A DNA stretch of 64,000 bases from VAXT01 sp963728535. Its GTDB lineage: Bacteria > Actinomycetota > Thermoleophilia > Gaiellales > Gaiellaceae. Position numbers and translations under genes: made by a program. Where the stretch lies: assembly GCA_963728535.1 (NCBI GenBank), contig CAVSKK010000001.1:1-64000 (forward strand). The letters are read 5' to 3'. The notes beneath the pieces are model-generated. The model did no database searches, was not told the origin of the DNA, and saw only the letters and a list, made by a program, of their open reading frames with translations. This document shows, one piece after another, positions 16,534 through 24,981 of this stretch (its first letter is position 1; every line of letters starts with the position of its first letter).

Positions 16534-18027
16534 CTATCTGAGCGTTTCGCTCGTGAGCTGGGCGACCGCATCCATGTCGATCTCCTGCCCGGTCACCTGG
16601 TTCAGCACCTCGTCGGCGGACATGCTGTTGCCGGTCTCCCACAGCTCGTGGACGAGCGAGCCGGCCTCGCGCTTCGCGAACCAGTCGCTCCCGTAACGCT
16701 CGCGGAGATGCGACCGGAACTGCGCCTCGAACGCCCAGGAGCGCAGGTAACCGGTGACGTAGAAGCCTGCGTCGATATCGCCGAGGTAGTCCGCGGCCGC
16801 GGGCTCGATCTTGAGCGCATCGCCGAGGATCTCGACGTAGCGGTTCGAGAGCTTGGTCGGGTCCTCCGCTTGATGGAACTCGAGCTCGTAGAGGAGCTTC
16901 GCCGAGTAGCGGCGCACCATGTACAGGAGCTGCGTCACGCCCTCGATCTCGAAGTCCTGCGGCTTCGGGAAGTCGAGCTGCCTCGAGAGCCAGGCCGGGT
17001 CGTCGGTCAGGTGCTGCATCAGCATCGCCCAGCCCTCGGTGACCGCGACGTCGCCGAGACGCTTCTGCTCCATGGTCAGGTCGGCCGAGGTGTTCGCGTA
17101 GTGCTCGGTGTGGCCGGCCTCGTGGAAGAGCGCGCGCCAGTCGTCGGCTCCGCCCATCGGCTGGATGACGAGAACGACGCGGCCAGGAACCTCGATCGGC
17201 GCACAGAACGCTCGCGGGCTCTTCTTCGGGCGCTGCTCGACGTCGAGCTCGACGTTCTTCTGCGACTTCAAGTCGATCCCCATGTCGCTGAGCGTCGCCT
17301 CGAGCGCGGGCAGCATCTTCGCCACGGGGAACTGCGGATCCCACTCGGGCGCGCGGAAGGTGCGGATCACGTCCCAGCGCTGCGCCTCGTCGAGGCTGAC
17401 GCCGGCGCGCGTCCGGAAGAGCCTGTCGGCGGCCTGCTCGAAGATCTTCTCCGTCGAGTCGAGCAGCGCGCGGCACTGGTCGGCGAGCTCGTCGAGGCGG
17501 AAGCCGAAGCGGCGGTAGAGGTCGGCGTAGTTCGGCGCGTCGAGCTGCTCGACGCCTTTCTCTGCAAGGTGCACGCCCTCGGCGTAGAGCGGGTTCAGAT
17601 GCTCCTCGGTCAGCTCGACCCGGACGCGGTCGATCTGCTCCCGCTTGTCGCGGTCGGGCTCGTTCGCCATTGCCGGCCGCAGCATCCGGAAGGGGATCGT
17701 CTCACCGTCGATCGTTGCCTCCAGGCTCGCCTCGAGGCTCGCGATCTTCTCCGCCTGGTCGCGGGTGAGGTCGCTCAGGTAGCCCTCGGCCGAGAAGCGC
17801 CAGAGCTCGCGGATTCCCCAGTCGCCGTTTGCGGCCTGGCCGAGCGCCTGCGCCTGCTCCAGCCGGGTGAGCTCGGAGTAGCGGTCGTAGATCGGCGCCA
17901 ACTCGAGCTCTTCCTTGTGACCCGCGTAGTGGAGGTAGAACTCCTCGTCGAGCTCCGCGATGAACCGGTCGGCCCGCTCGCGGAAGCGGTCGAGATCGGC
18001 GGGGGTGAGTGGGGTGGCTGAGTTCAA
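16534..18027 (-). CDS. Gluzincin metallopeptidase (M3-like)
   Basis: A 497-residue, mostly helical protein with HEAGH (in FHEAGHTEHYANTS) and a downstream glutamate (VTEGWAML) about 25 residues later. This is the HExxH...E arrangement of gluzincins such as families M2, M3 and M32. The long helical N-terminal half also fits these oligopeptidases and carboxypeptidases. There is no signal peptide, so it is a cytosolic peptidase. The start is TTG at 18025-18027; a TATCCT -10 box ends 7 nt before it and overlaps the -10 of the divergent yjbQ-like gene. The substrate is unknown. Confidence 0.82.
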   Translation of the reverse strand: MNSATPLTPADLDRFRERADRFIAELDEEFYLHYAGHKEELELAPIYDRYSELTRLEQAQALGQAANGDWGIRELWRFSAEGYLSDLTRDQAEKIASLEASLEATIDGETIPFRMLRPAMANEPDRDKREQIDRVRVELTEEHLNPLYAEGVHLAEKGVEQLDAPNYADLYRRFGFRLDELADQCRALLDSTEKIFEQAADRLFRTRAGVSLDEAQRWDVIRTFRAPEWDPQFPVAKMLPALEATLSDMGIDLKSQKNVELDVEQRPKKSPRAFCAPIEVPGRVVLVIQPMGGADDWRALFHEAGHTEHYANTSADLTMEQKRLGDVAVTEGWAMLMQHLTDDPAWLSRQLDFPKPQDFEIEGVTQLLYMVRRYSAKLLYELEFHQAEDPTKLSNRYVEILGDALKIEPAAADYLGDIDAGFYVTGYLRSWAFEAQFRSHLRERYGSDWFAKREAGSLVHELWETGNSMSADEVLNQVTGQEIDMDAVAQLTSETLR

Positions 18028-18033
18028 GGGCCG

Positions 18034-18040
18034 TAGGATA
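18034..18040. promoter_or_regulatory. Shared divergent -10 element (TAGGATA)
   Basis: On the plus strand TAGGAT (18034-18039) ends 6 nt before the GTG at 18046. On the minus strand TATCCT (18040-18035) ends 7 nt before the TTG at 18027. The two -10 boxes overlap by 5 bp, so one near-symmetric element could drive two leaderless genes. Confidence 0.5.
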
Positions 18041-18045
18041 ACGCG

Positions 18046-18444
18046 GTGCGCGAGATCTCCCTAAGTACCGAGCGCAGGACGCAGCTCGTCGAGATCACGC
18101 GCGACGTCGCGGCGGCGATCGCTGACGCGGTCGACGCGGCGGCCGCGCTCGTCTTCGTGCCGCACACGACCGCAGGTGTCACGATCCAGGAGCACGCCGA
18201 TCCCGCGGTCGCCAGGGATCTCGAGGCGGCGCTGGAGCGCATCGTCGGAGACGACTGGGGCTGGCAGCACATCGAGGACGGCGAGGAGAATGCGCCGTCT
18301 CACGTCCGCGCCGCGCTCGTAGGGCCACAGGTCGTAATCCCGCTCTCCGGCGGGAAGCTCGCCCTCGGCACGTGGCAGGGCGTGTTCTTCTGCGAGTTCG
18401 ACGGCCCGCGGGAGCGAAAGGTCTACGTCACGCCGCTGACTTGA
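18046..18444 (+). CDS. YjbQ-family protein (UPF0047)
   Basis: A 132-residue protein of the YjbQ/UPF0047 family. It has the conserved HTTAGVTIQEHADP and NAPSHVRAAL blocks and ends with LGTWQGVFFCEFDGPR, the family's closing signature. Some members have weak thiamine-phosphate synthase activity in vitro, but the physiological role is unsettled. The GTG at 18046 is supported by a -10 box 6 nt upstream and by divergence from the peptidase gene. Its TGA overlaps the TTG of the next ABC gene as TTGA, so it heads a five-gene operon of ABC exporter genes. Confidence 0.92.
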   Translation: MREISLSTERRTQLVEITRDVAAAIADAVDAAAALVFVPHTTAGVTIQEHADPAVARDLEAALERIVGDDWGWQHIEDGEENAPSHVRAALVGPQVVIPLSGGKLALGTWQGVFFCEFDGPRERKVYVTPLT

Positions 18445-19361
18445 ACGAGGTCGAAGAAACGCCGGCCGTGATTTCCGCGCGCGGGGTCGTGAAGCGTTAC
18501 GGCAGCACGGTCGCGCTCGCGGGCCTCGACGCCGACATCGGTCCCGGGATTACCGGTCTCCTCGGCTCGAACGGGGCCGGCAAGACGACGTTCATCTCGC
18601 TGGCTCTCGGGCTCCGCTCCCGAGACGGCGGCGAGTTGACCGTGCTCGGGAAGGATCCCGCGACGGCGGGCATCGAGGTGCGATCGCGGATCGGCTACGC
18701 GCCCGAGCATCACGACCTGCCTGCGGAGCTGTCCGCAAACGACTTCGTGCGCCACCTCGCCGAGATGCACCTCTTGCCGCGCCGTGCGGCCGTCCAGCGG
18801 GCGAACGAGGCGCTCTGGCTGGTTGGTCTCGGCGAGGAGCGCTTCCGTCCGGTCGGCCTCATGTCCACGGGGCAGCGGCAACGGGTCAAGCTGGCCTCGG
18901 CGATCGTCCACGATCCGGAGCTCGTCCTCCTCGACGAGCCGACCGACGGGCTCGACCCGATGCAGCGGACGGAGATGCTCGCCCTCATCCGCCGCATTGG
19001 CACCGAGTTCGGCGTGCACATCGTTCTCTCGTCCCACCATCTCGAGGAGGCTGAGCGGATCTGCGACGGAGTCGTGATCGTCGAGGGCGGGGAGGTCGTG
19101 CGCGCGGGGACGCTTGCGGACCTCCGCCGGGGGCCGGAAGGACTACTCGTCGAGGTGGACGACCGGGCCGACGAGCTGGCGTCCATCCTGGCTGCTCGTG
19201 GCCTCGAGGTCACCGTCGACGGCGCCGTGCTTCTCCTCGGCGGGACGGATGATGCCTTCGACGCCGTTCGCGACGCCGTCGCCGATCTCGGCGTCGGGCT
19301 CCGACGGCTCGAGCCGCGTGGACGGACGCTGGAAGACGTGTACCTCGGGGCGGGTGCATGA
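18441..19361 (+). CDS. ABC transporter ATP-binding protein
   Basis: A 306-residue ABC-2 type exporter ATPase. Walker A is GSNGAGKT, the signature is MSTGQRQRVKLA, Walker B is ELVLLDEPTDGLDP and the switch histidine is in SSHHLEE. The C-terminal domain (about residues 225-306) resembles those of drug and lipid exporter ATPases. The start TTG (18441) overlaps the yjbQ-like stop; a GTG at 18468 is an alternative that would shorten the N-terminus by 9 residues. It pairs with the permease gene that begins at 19358 (ATGA overlap). The substrate is unknown. Confidence 0.92.
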   Translation: MNEVEETPAVISARGVVKRYGSTVALAGLDADIGPGITGLLGSNGAGKTTFISLALGLRSRDGGELTVLGKDPATAGIEVRSRIGYAPEHHDLPAELSANDFVRHLAEMHLLPRRAAVQRANEALWLVGLGEERFRPVGLMSTGQRQRVKLASAIVHDPELVLLDEPTDGLDPMQRTEMLALIRRIGTEFGVHIVLSSHHLEEAERICDGVVIVEGGEVVRAGTLADLRRGPEGLLVEVDDRADELASILAARGLEVTVDGAVLLLGGTDDAFDAVRDAVADLGVGLRRLEPRGRTLEDVYLGAGA

Positions 19362-20236
19362 CCACCGGCCAGGACGCACGTCTCTATGACCTCGGCTACC
19401 GGGGCTACGACGGCCCACGTGACCGTCCGGCGAGGGCGATCCTGACGCTCGCCGAGTTCACGGCCCGTCGCGTGCTCGGCCTTGGCCGGGGCGGGCGTCA
19501 CAAAGTGCTGCCCGCGATCACCCTGGTGATTGCGTTCCTTCCCGCCCTCGTCTCGATTGCGATCGCGGTCATGGTGGACGACGTCGTCGCCCAAGACCTC
19601 GTCAGCTACGGCGACTACATGTTCTTCATCGGTGGTGCGCTTGCGCTCTTCGCAGCGCTCGTCGCCCCCGAGGCGCTATGCCCGGACAGGCGCACCGGGA
19701 TGCTCGGTCTCTACCTCGCTGGGCCACTCGATCGCACTCGCTATCTGGCCGCAAAAGGAGTGGGCGTCCTTGCCGTCATGCTCCTGATCACCCTCGGGCC
19801 GCTGTTGTTCATGCTGCTCGCTTTCGTCCTCGCCGGCTTTGGGCCGTCCGCAACCGAGACCCCCGGGCTCCTCGCGCGCATCCTCGCGGCCGGGACCGTG
19901 ACCGCGCTTCTCTATGCCGCTCTGTCGATGGCGGTGTCGAGCTTCACGACCCGACGAGCCGCTGCCGCAGTCGGGGTCATTCTGCTCCTGTCTGTCCCGG
20001 CGACCATCGTGAGGTCGGCGATCAACAGCGCGGATGCGCCGAACCAGCTCGACCTGTTCAGCTCGCCTTTCGTCGCATTCGAGCTCGCTTATCGGATCTT
20101 CGGCCAGGCCGCCGACTCGACCGAGCCGGTCACCGCCCTCGCGACGTGGCTCCTGGTCGGCGGAGTCGCCGCCGCCACCGTGGCCGGCGCGCTCGTCTGC
20201 TGGCTCCGCTATCGCCGTCTCGAGGCATTCCGGTGA
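19358..20236 (+). CDS. ABC-2 type transporter permease
   Basis: A 292-residue membrane protein with about six hydrophobic spans (AITLVIAFLPALVSIAIAVMV, FFIGGALALFAALVAPEAL, VLAVMLLITLGPLLFMLLAFVLAG). The N-terminal LYDLGYRGYDGPR motif recurs in actinobacterial ABC-2 permeases. It overlaps the preceding ATPase gene by 4 bp and the next ATPase gene by 4 bp (GTGA), so the set ATPase-permease-ATPase-permease is one transcript. It probably forms an exporter with the ATPase encoded at 18441. The substrate is unknown. Confidence 0.88.
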   Translation: MTTGQDARLYDLGYRGYDGPRDRPARAILTLAEFTARRVLGLGRGGRHKVLPAITLVIAFLPALVSIAIAVMVDDVVAQDLVSYGDYMFFIGGALALFAALVAPEALCPDRRTGMLGLYLAGPLDRTRYLAAKGVGVLAVMLLITLGPLLFMLLAFVLAGFGPSATETPGLLARILAAGTVTALLYAALSMAVSSFTTRRAAAAVGVILLLSVPATIVRSAINSADAPNQLDLFSSPFVAFELAYRIFGQAADSTEPVTALATWLLVGGVAAATVAGALVCWLRYRRLEAFR

Positions 20237-21153
20237 GCGAGCCACGGGTCGTCGCCGAGAACGTCTCGAAGTGGTTCGGCCCACTCGTCGCCGTCTCCGA
20301 CGTCAGCTTCGAGGTCGGACCCGGCGTGACGGCGCTGCTCGGACCGAACGGCGCCGGCAAGTCGACGATGTTCCGCATGCTCTGCGGGCTTGCCCGGCCG
20401 TCAAAGGGCACGGTCCGGGTGCTCGGCCGTGATCCACGGGCGGATACCGGCGTCTCCCGGCTCATCGGGCTGGTCCCACAGCAGGAGGGCGTCTTCGAGC
20501 CGCTGACTGCACGAGAGTTCGTCACCCTCTCCGCCAGGCTCCAGGGTTTGCCCGATCCCGCCGGCAAAGCGGCCGCGGCGCTCGAGACCGTCGACCTCGA
20601 CCCTTCCGACTCCCGCCGGCTGCCGGCGTACTCGAAGGGGATGCGACAGCGCGTAAAAGTTGCGCAGGCGATCGTCCACGACCCGTCCGTACTCGTCCTC
20701 GATGAGCCGCTGACCGGCCTCGACCCGCGCCAGCGAATGGAGATGGTTGCCCTCTTCCGGCGGCTCGGCGGCGAAGGCCGCTGCGTGATCGTGTCCAGCC
20801 ACGTCCTCGGCGAGGTGGAGCGCCTCGGCTCCCAGGTCCTCGTCATGTCGCAGGGCCGGCTCGCCGCCGCGGGCGACTTCCACGAGTTGCGCGCGCTGAT
20901 GGACGACCTGCCCATGCGGATTCGCGTTCGCACCGACCGGCCGCGCGAGCTCGGCGGCGCGTTGCTCGAAGCCGGGACTGCCATGGGCGTACGGCTTGAC
21001 GGAGACGATCTGGTCGAGCTCGACACGAGGGATGCCCGGGCGCTGGCGCACGCGCTCGCGCCGGTCGCCCGTGACCGCGGCGCCCGCCTCTTCGAGGTGC
21101 ATCCCCTCGACGCCGACCTCGAGGGCGTCTTCCGCTACGTGGTGCAGCGATGA
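20233..21153 (+). CDS. ABC transporter ATP-binding protein (second)
   Basis: A 306-residue ATPase with Walker A GPNGAGKST, signature YSKGMRQRVKVAQ, Walker B SVLVLDEPLTGLDP and switch SSHVLGE. It is a paralogue of the ATPase at 18441 with the same length and a similar C-terminal extension. The start GTG at 20233 overlaps the permease stop. It is followed with a 4-bp overlap by the second permease, its likely partner. Two unlike ATPase/permease pairs in one operon suggest either a hetero-oligomeric exporter or two related exporters made together. Confidence 0.92.
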   Translation: MSEPRVVAENVSKWFGPLVAVSDVSFEVGPGVTALLGPNGAGKSTMFRMLCGLARPSKGTVRVLGRDPRADTGVSRLIGLVPQQEGVFEPLTAREFVTLSARLQGLPDPAGKAAAALETVDLDPSDSRRLPAYSKGMRQRVKVAQAIVHDPSVLVLDEPLTGLDPRQRMEMVALFRRLGGEGRCVIVSSHVLGEVERLGSQVLVMSQGRLAAAGDFHELRALMDDLPMRIRVRTDRPRELGGALLEAGTAMGVRLDGDDLVELDTRDARALAHALAPVARDRGARLFEVHPLDADLEGVFRYVVQR

Positions 21154-21890
21154 GCGCGGCCGAGGTCGTCACGCGCCACCCGGGGACGCTCGTCTCGCTC
21201 CTCGCGCTCTACCGGCTGCTCTTGCGCACGCAGATCACCGTTCAGCGCCTGCTCGGCATCGGCGCTCTCGGGGCCCTTTCAATCGTGATCGGGGTGTTTG
21301 CCAGCCTGGACGACAACCCCGCTCAGGCGGCCGCGGACGCCGTCTCCGGCTACGGGCTCGGGATCCTCGTCCCGTTGGCGACGCTCTGGCTCGGCACCTC
21401 GGCGATCGGTGACCTGGTGGAGGACAAGCTGCTCGTCTACCTGTCGCTGAAGCCCGTGCCCCGCTGGCAGCTACCAGCGGCGGCCGTCCTGGCAACGGTC
21501 AGCGTTGTCGTGCCGCTCACGGCCCTGCCGCTGACCGTCGCCGCTCTCCTCTCGAGCGGCGACGTGGCCGCGGCGACCTTACTCGCGGCTTCTTTCGCCG
21601 CGCTCGCGTACGCAGGCCTGTTCGTCGCAGCGGGCTTCTGGTTTCGGCGCGCCGTCTGGTGGGGACTCGTCTTCATCCTGATCTGGGAGAACGTCGCTTC
21701 CTACACCGCAGAAGGCGCGGCGCGCTTCACGGTGTTCGGTTGGGCGTCCTCGGTTCTCGGGTTGGCGCCCGACATCGACGTGCAGTTCGAACCCGGATCC
21801 CCTGCCGCCGCGTTCGTCGTTCTCCCCGCGATCGCGATCGCAGCCTGGCTGGCCGCGACCTGGCGCTACCGCCGCGCCGATATCGACTAA
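21150..21890 (+). CDS. ABC-2 type transporter permease (second)
   Basis: A 246-residue membrane protein with about six spans (LLGIGALGALSIVIGVFASL, YGLGILVPLATLWLGTSAIGDL, VLATVSVVVPLTALPLTVAALL). The EDKLLVYLSLKPVPRWQL segment resembles the cytoplasmic loop of ABC-2 permeases. It is the last gene of the yjbQ/ABC operon and overlaps the convergent GNAT gene by 4 bp. It is shorter than the first permease, and I see no fusion or truncation. Confidence 0.85.
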   Translation: MSAAEVVTRHPGTLVSLLALYRLLLRTQITVQRLLGIGALGALSIVIGVFASLDDNPAQAAADAVSGYGLGILVPLATLWLGTSAIGDLVEDKLLVYLSLKPVPRWQLPAAAVLATVSVVVPLTALPLTVAALLSSGDVAAATLLAASFAALAYAGLFVAAGFWFRRAVWWGLVFILIWENVASYTAEGAARFTVFGWASSVLGLAPDIDVQFEPGSPAAAFVVLPAIAIAAWLAATWRYRRADID

Positions 21891-22804
21891 GCGCCGGCGA
21901 GCGGGCCGCTGACGGCGATCTCGGCCGGGAGGGGTGTGTAGCCCAGCCGCTTATTGACCTCGCGCATGCCGACGTTCTCCTCGTCGTTCGTCGTGAACAG
22001 CTGCTCCACGCCTGCAGCTCGCGCTCGGTCGATCTGGGCGAGCTTCAGCGCCGTCGCGATGCCCCGGCCGCGGAACGGCCGCTTCACCGCCGTCAGCATG
22101 TTCTCCCCGATCGGCGACGTCGTGCCTCTGCGTCGCATGCCCGCGTAGCCGACGGGCTCCCCGTTCACGAGGGCGACGACAAGCGCCTCCGGCATCGCTC
22201 CTGGGCCCTCGAGGTAGTCGGCGTGCCAACGCTCGAACGGCGGCTGCTCGTGCCCCTGGCCCGAAGCGCGCGCCAGCTCGGGCGACACCTCGCAGTCGAC
22301 CGCGTACGCAGCGCGAACCAGATCCGGCCGCTCCGCGATCGTGACGAGCTGGACACCGGACGGCGGCTCGCGCGATGTGTCGACAGCGGCAAGGTCGAGG
22401 ACGACCTCGAACTCACGCCTCACTTCTTCGAACCCATGTCGCCTCACGAAGCGCCGAGACTCCTCGTCGTCTTCGCGGACCCGCCCCCAGAGTGAGGTCT
22501 TTCCGGTCTTGCGCGCATGCTCGGAAACGGCGCCGTAGAGGGCGGTGCCGATGCCCTGGCCACGGTGCTCCGGCAGCACTCGCGCCATCGAGTACTGGCT
22601 GCCGCGGATCGACGATGGCCGACCGACCCCGCAGCCAACCGGCTCGTCGCCGAGGTAAGCGAGGATCCACGCGCTCTCGGTGTCCCTCTGCAGCGCATAG
22701 GTCAGTTCCTCGACGGTGAACGCCTGGCCGGAGATGCGAACCATGATCGTGACCCATGCCTCGTACTGGGACGGCGTGCTGGGGGTTTCGAATCGGACGT
22801 TCAT
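21887..22804 (-). CDS. Tandem GNAT acetyltransferase
   Basis: A 305-residue protein with two GNAT folds. The N-terminal one has the acetyl-CoA loop VLPEHRGQGIGTALY; the C-terminal one has AVKRPFRGRGIATALKLAQ and a typical GNAT end (TTNDEENVGMREVNKRLGY). The ATG at 22802-22804 is preceded by TAGGGT 8 nt upstream, suggesting a leaderless start, and faces the divergent RNA methyltransferase gene. The acceptor is unknown; tandem GNATs include mycothiol synthase and antibiotic acetyltransferases, but no specific signature of those is visible. Confidence 0.88.
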   Translation of the reverse strand: MNVRFETPSTPSQYEAWVTIMVRISGQAFTVEELTYALQRDTESAWILAYLGDEPVGCGVGRPSSIRGSQYSMARVLPEHRGQGIGTALYGAVSEHARKTGKTSLWGRVREDDEESRRFVRRHGFEEVRREFEVVLDLAAVDTSREPPSGVQLVTIAERPDLVRAAYAVDCEVSPELARASGQGHEQPPFERWHADYLEGPGAMPEALVVALVNGEPVGYAGMRRRGTTSPIGENMLTAVKRPFRGRGIATALKLAQIDRARAAGVEQLFTTNDEENVGMREVNKRLGYTPLPAEIAVSGPLAGA

Positions 22805-22812
22805 GGCGTTGA

Positions 22813-22822
22813 ACCCTATGCT
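22813..22822. promoter_or_regulatory. Overlapping divergent -10 boxes
   Basis: On the plus strand TATGCT (22817-22822) ends 6 nt before the GTG at 22829. On the minus strand TAGGGT (22818-22813) ends 8 nt before the ATG at 22804. The boxes overlap by 2 bp and both genes look leaderless. Confidence 0.45.
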
Positions 22823-22828
22823 GCTCGG

Positions 22829-24190
22829 GTGGCCGCCCCCGTCCGTCCAGACGATGAGCTCGAGCTCAAGATCGAGTCGCTCGCCTACGGCGGCAACGGC
22901 GTCGCGCGCCTGAACGGCTTCGTGCTCTTCGTCAAGCGCGGCCTGCCGGGAGACACCGTGCGCGCGCGAGTGACGAGGGTGAAGCGCAACCACGCCGAGG
23001 CGCTGGCCGTCGAGGTCGTCGAGAAAGGCGCGCGCCGCGTCGAGGCGCCCTGCGAGCACTATCCGGATTGCGGGGGCTGCCGCTTCCAGGATCTCGACTA
23101 CGAGGCCCAGATCGCGGCCAAGGCCGACCAGGTCGAGGAGGCGCTGCGCAGGATCGGCCGCCTCGACGCTCCTCCGCTCGAGCCGATCATGCCGGCGGAG
23201 TCCGTTTTCCACTACCGCAACAAGCTCGAGTACTCGTTCACCCAGACGCCGGAGGGGCCGGCCCTGGGGTTCCATCGCGCCGGGCGCTGGGACGAGGTGC
23301 TCGACATTCGCCGCTGCTGGCTGACGACCGATCTCGGGAACGCGATCAGGGAAGCGACGCGCGACTGGGCGCGCGCCGAGGGGCTCGAGGCCTACGACCA
23401 GGCCGAGCACACGGGCTTCCTGCGCCACCTCGTCGTGCGCGAAGGCCGGAACACGGGGCAGACGCTCGTCCAGCTCGTCACGGCTCCCGGCAGGCTCGAC
23501 GTCGAGAGCTTCGTCGCCGCGCTCAGCCGCTTTCCCGAGGTGCGGTCGATCCACTGGTCGTTGAACGACCGGCCCGCCGAGGTGACGAACCTTCCGACGC
23601 AGCTGCTCTCCGGCGAGGACGCGATCGAGGAGGAGCTCTGCGGCCTGCGCTTCCGGGTTCGCCCGAACGCGTTTCTGCAGACGAACACGGCCATGGCGGA
23701 GCGTCTCTACGAGCTCGCGCGCGAGTACGCGCAGCTGACCGGCGAGGAGAGCGTCTATGACCTCTACTGCGGGATCGGCACGATCGGGCTCACGCTGGCA
23801 CGCGACGCGCTGACCATCTGGGGCGTCGAGGTCTCGGAGGAGTCGGTCGCGTGTGCGCTCGAGAACGCCGACCTGAACGGGATCACGAACGCGGCCTTCT
23901 TCGCCGGCGAGGTCGGAGCGGTGATCGAGGATCTCCACGATCGCGCCGGGCCGCCCGACGTCGTCGTCGTCGACCCTCCGCGCGCGGGGCTCTCCGGAAA
24001 GGCCTTGCGCAGGATCGCGCGCCTCGAGGCAAAGCGGATCGTCTACGTCTCGTGCAATCCGACGACGCTGGCGGGGAACGTCAAGGAGCTCCAGGCCGAG
24101 TGGGGCTACAAGCTGGAACGCGCCCGACCCGTGGACATGTTCCCGCACACGCCGCACATCGAGACGGTCGCGCTACTCGAACGAACCTAG
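22829..24190 (+). CDS. TrmA/RlmC/RlmD-family 23S rRNA (uracil-5-)-methyltransferase
   Basis: A 453-residue RNA methyltransferase. An N-terminal TRAM domain (LKIESLAYGGNGVARLNG) is followed by the iron-sulfur cysteines CEHYPDCGGCRFQ, the SAM motif DLYCGIGTIGLTLA, DPPRAGLS and the catalytic Cys in VYVSCNPTTLAGN. It ends HTPHIETVALLER, the family's closing motif. It methylates C5 of a uridine in 23S rRNA or tRNA; the exact site cannot be read from sequence. The GTG at 22829 is supported by TATGCT 6 nt upstream. It overlaps the convergent presenilin-like gene by 4 bp. Confidence 0.93.
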   Translation: MAAPVRPDDELELKIESLAYGGNGVARLNGFVLFVKRGLPGDTVRARVTRVKRNHAEALAVEVVEKGARRVEAPCEHYPDCGGCRFQDLDYEAQIAAKADQVEEALRRIGRLDAPPLEPIMPAESVFHYRNKLEYSFTQTPEGPALGFHRAGRWDEVLDIRRCWLTTDLGNAIREATRDWARAEGLEAYDQAEHTGFLRHLVVREGRNTGQTLVQLVTAPGRLDVESFVAALSRFPEVRSIHWSLNDRPAEVTNLPTQLLSGEDAIEEELCGLRFRVRPNAFLQTNTAMAERLYELAREYAQLTGEESVYDLYCGIGTIGLTLARDALTIWGVEVSEESVACALENADLNGITNAAFFAGEVGAVIEDLHDRAGPPDVVVVDPPRAGLSGKALRRIARLEAKRIVYVSCNPTTLAGNVKELQAEWGYKLERARPVDMFPHTPHIETVALLERT

Positions 24191-24981
24191 CCGGCAGGCT
24201 CCTCGTTGCTCGGTCGGAGCGTGCCCCACGCGTTCGCGGCGCGGGCCTTCTTCCAGAGCAGGTCGGCGTTCGGGAGGAGGAAGCCGAGGGCGAGGAGCGG
24301 AAGCGCCGGCAGCCCGTTCAGATCGAAGTAGACGGTGAGAGCCATCGTCGCGCCGAAGGAGAGGGCCATCGCGAGCCACGTCAGCCGGGTGCGAAGGCCC
24401 CAGCGAGCGGTCGCGGCCAGAAACAGGGCGAAGAACATGAGGTCGGGAAGCCCGAGCTGTGCCGTGCTCTGCTCGCCCGGGACCGGGAAGGCAAAGGAGA
24501 ACGTCGTGAAGAGCTCTCGCCGCTCCTCGATGATGTGCTTCGTCGGCCCGCGCCAGACCGAGTATGCGTCGACCCAGGGGATGATCAGGGCCACGGCCAT
24601 GACCCACGCCGCTGTCTCGAAGTAGGTCAGGAAATAGAAGGCGAGCAGCGTGACGGCTGCGAGCTTCGCGAAGTTCGCGGCCACGTCGAAGCCGACGATC
24701 TCGAGCACCGCTGCGAGGACGCCGACGACGAGCCCGGCCGGGAGCAGGTGCGGAGCTTGCCAGAGCGGGAGCGCAAGGTAGACGAGGCCGAAGCAGGCCG
24801 GGATGACGAGGAAGGCGAGGATTGCCACCTCCCACCAGACCGTGAGGTTCGGCAGCGATTCGTTGAATGAGTAGTAGACCCCGAGGACGACCGAGAGCGC
24901 GACGATCGCCGCCGCTCGCGGCGTTCTTAGTAGGGCGGAAGCTCGGCCCACCAGGGCCCGAGCGCTTTGAATGCGTTCCAA
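24187..24981 (-). CDS. Presenilin-like (A22/SPP family) membrane aspartyl protease candidate
   Basis: A polytopic membrane protein of about 264 residues with seven or more spans. Three elements match archaeal presenilin homologues in order: a span ending WVDAYSVWRGPTKHI (YDAxSVxxTKH in archaea), then LGLPDLMFFALF (GxGD), then LPALPLLALGF (PAL). The Tyr before the first Asp is Val, and GxGD reads GLPD, but both Asp are present. If active it would cleave substrates inside the membrane. The start is uncertain: TTG at 24981 overlaps the UDG-like gene by 55 bp, and GTG at 24951 by 25 bp. Homology is a motif match by eye. Confidence 0.65.
   Translation of the reverse strand: MERIQSARALVGRASALLRTPRAAAIVALSVVLGVYYSFNESLPNLTVWWEVAILAFLVIPACFGLVYLALPLWQAPHLLPAGLVVGVLAAVLEIVGFDVAANFAKLAAVTLLAFYFLTYFETAAWVMAVALIIPWVDAYSVWRGPTKHIIEERRELFTTFSFAFPVPGEQSTAQLGLPDLMFFALFLAATARWGLRTRLTWLAMALSFGATMALTVYFDLNGLPALPLLALGFLLPNADLLWKKARAANAWGTLRPSNEEPAG

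Noticed and set aside
16386..16571. 61-residue minus-strand frame after the metallopeptidase gene
   Set aside because: Its composition (Arg/Ser/His-rich) is typical of a shadow frame; the adjacent hydrophobic 31-residue frame is more credible, though still weak.
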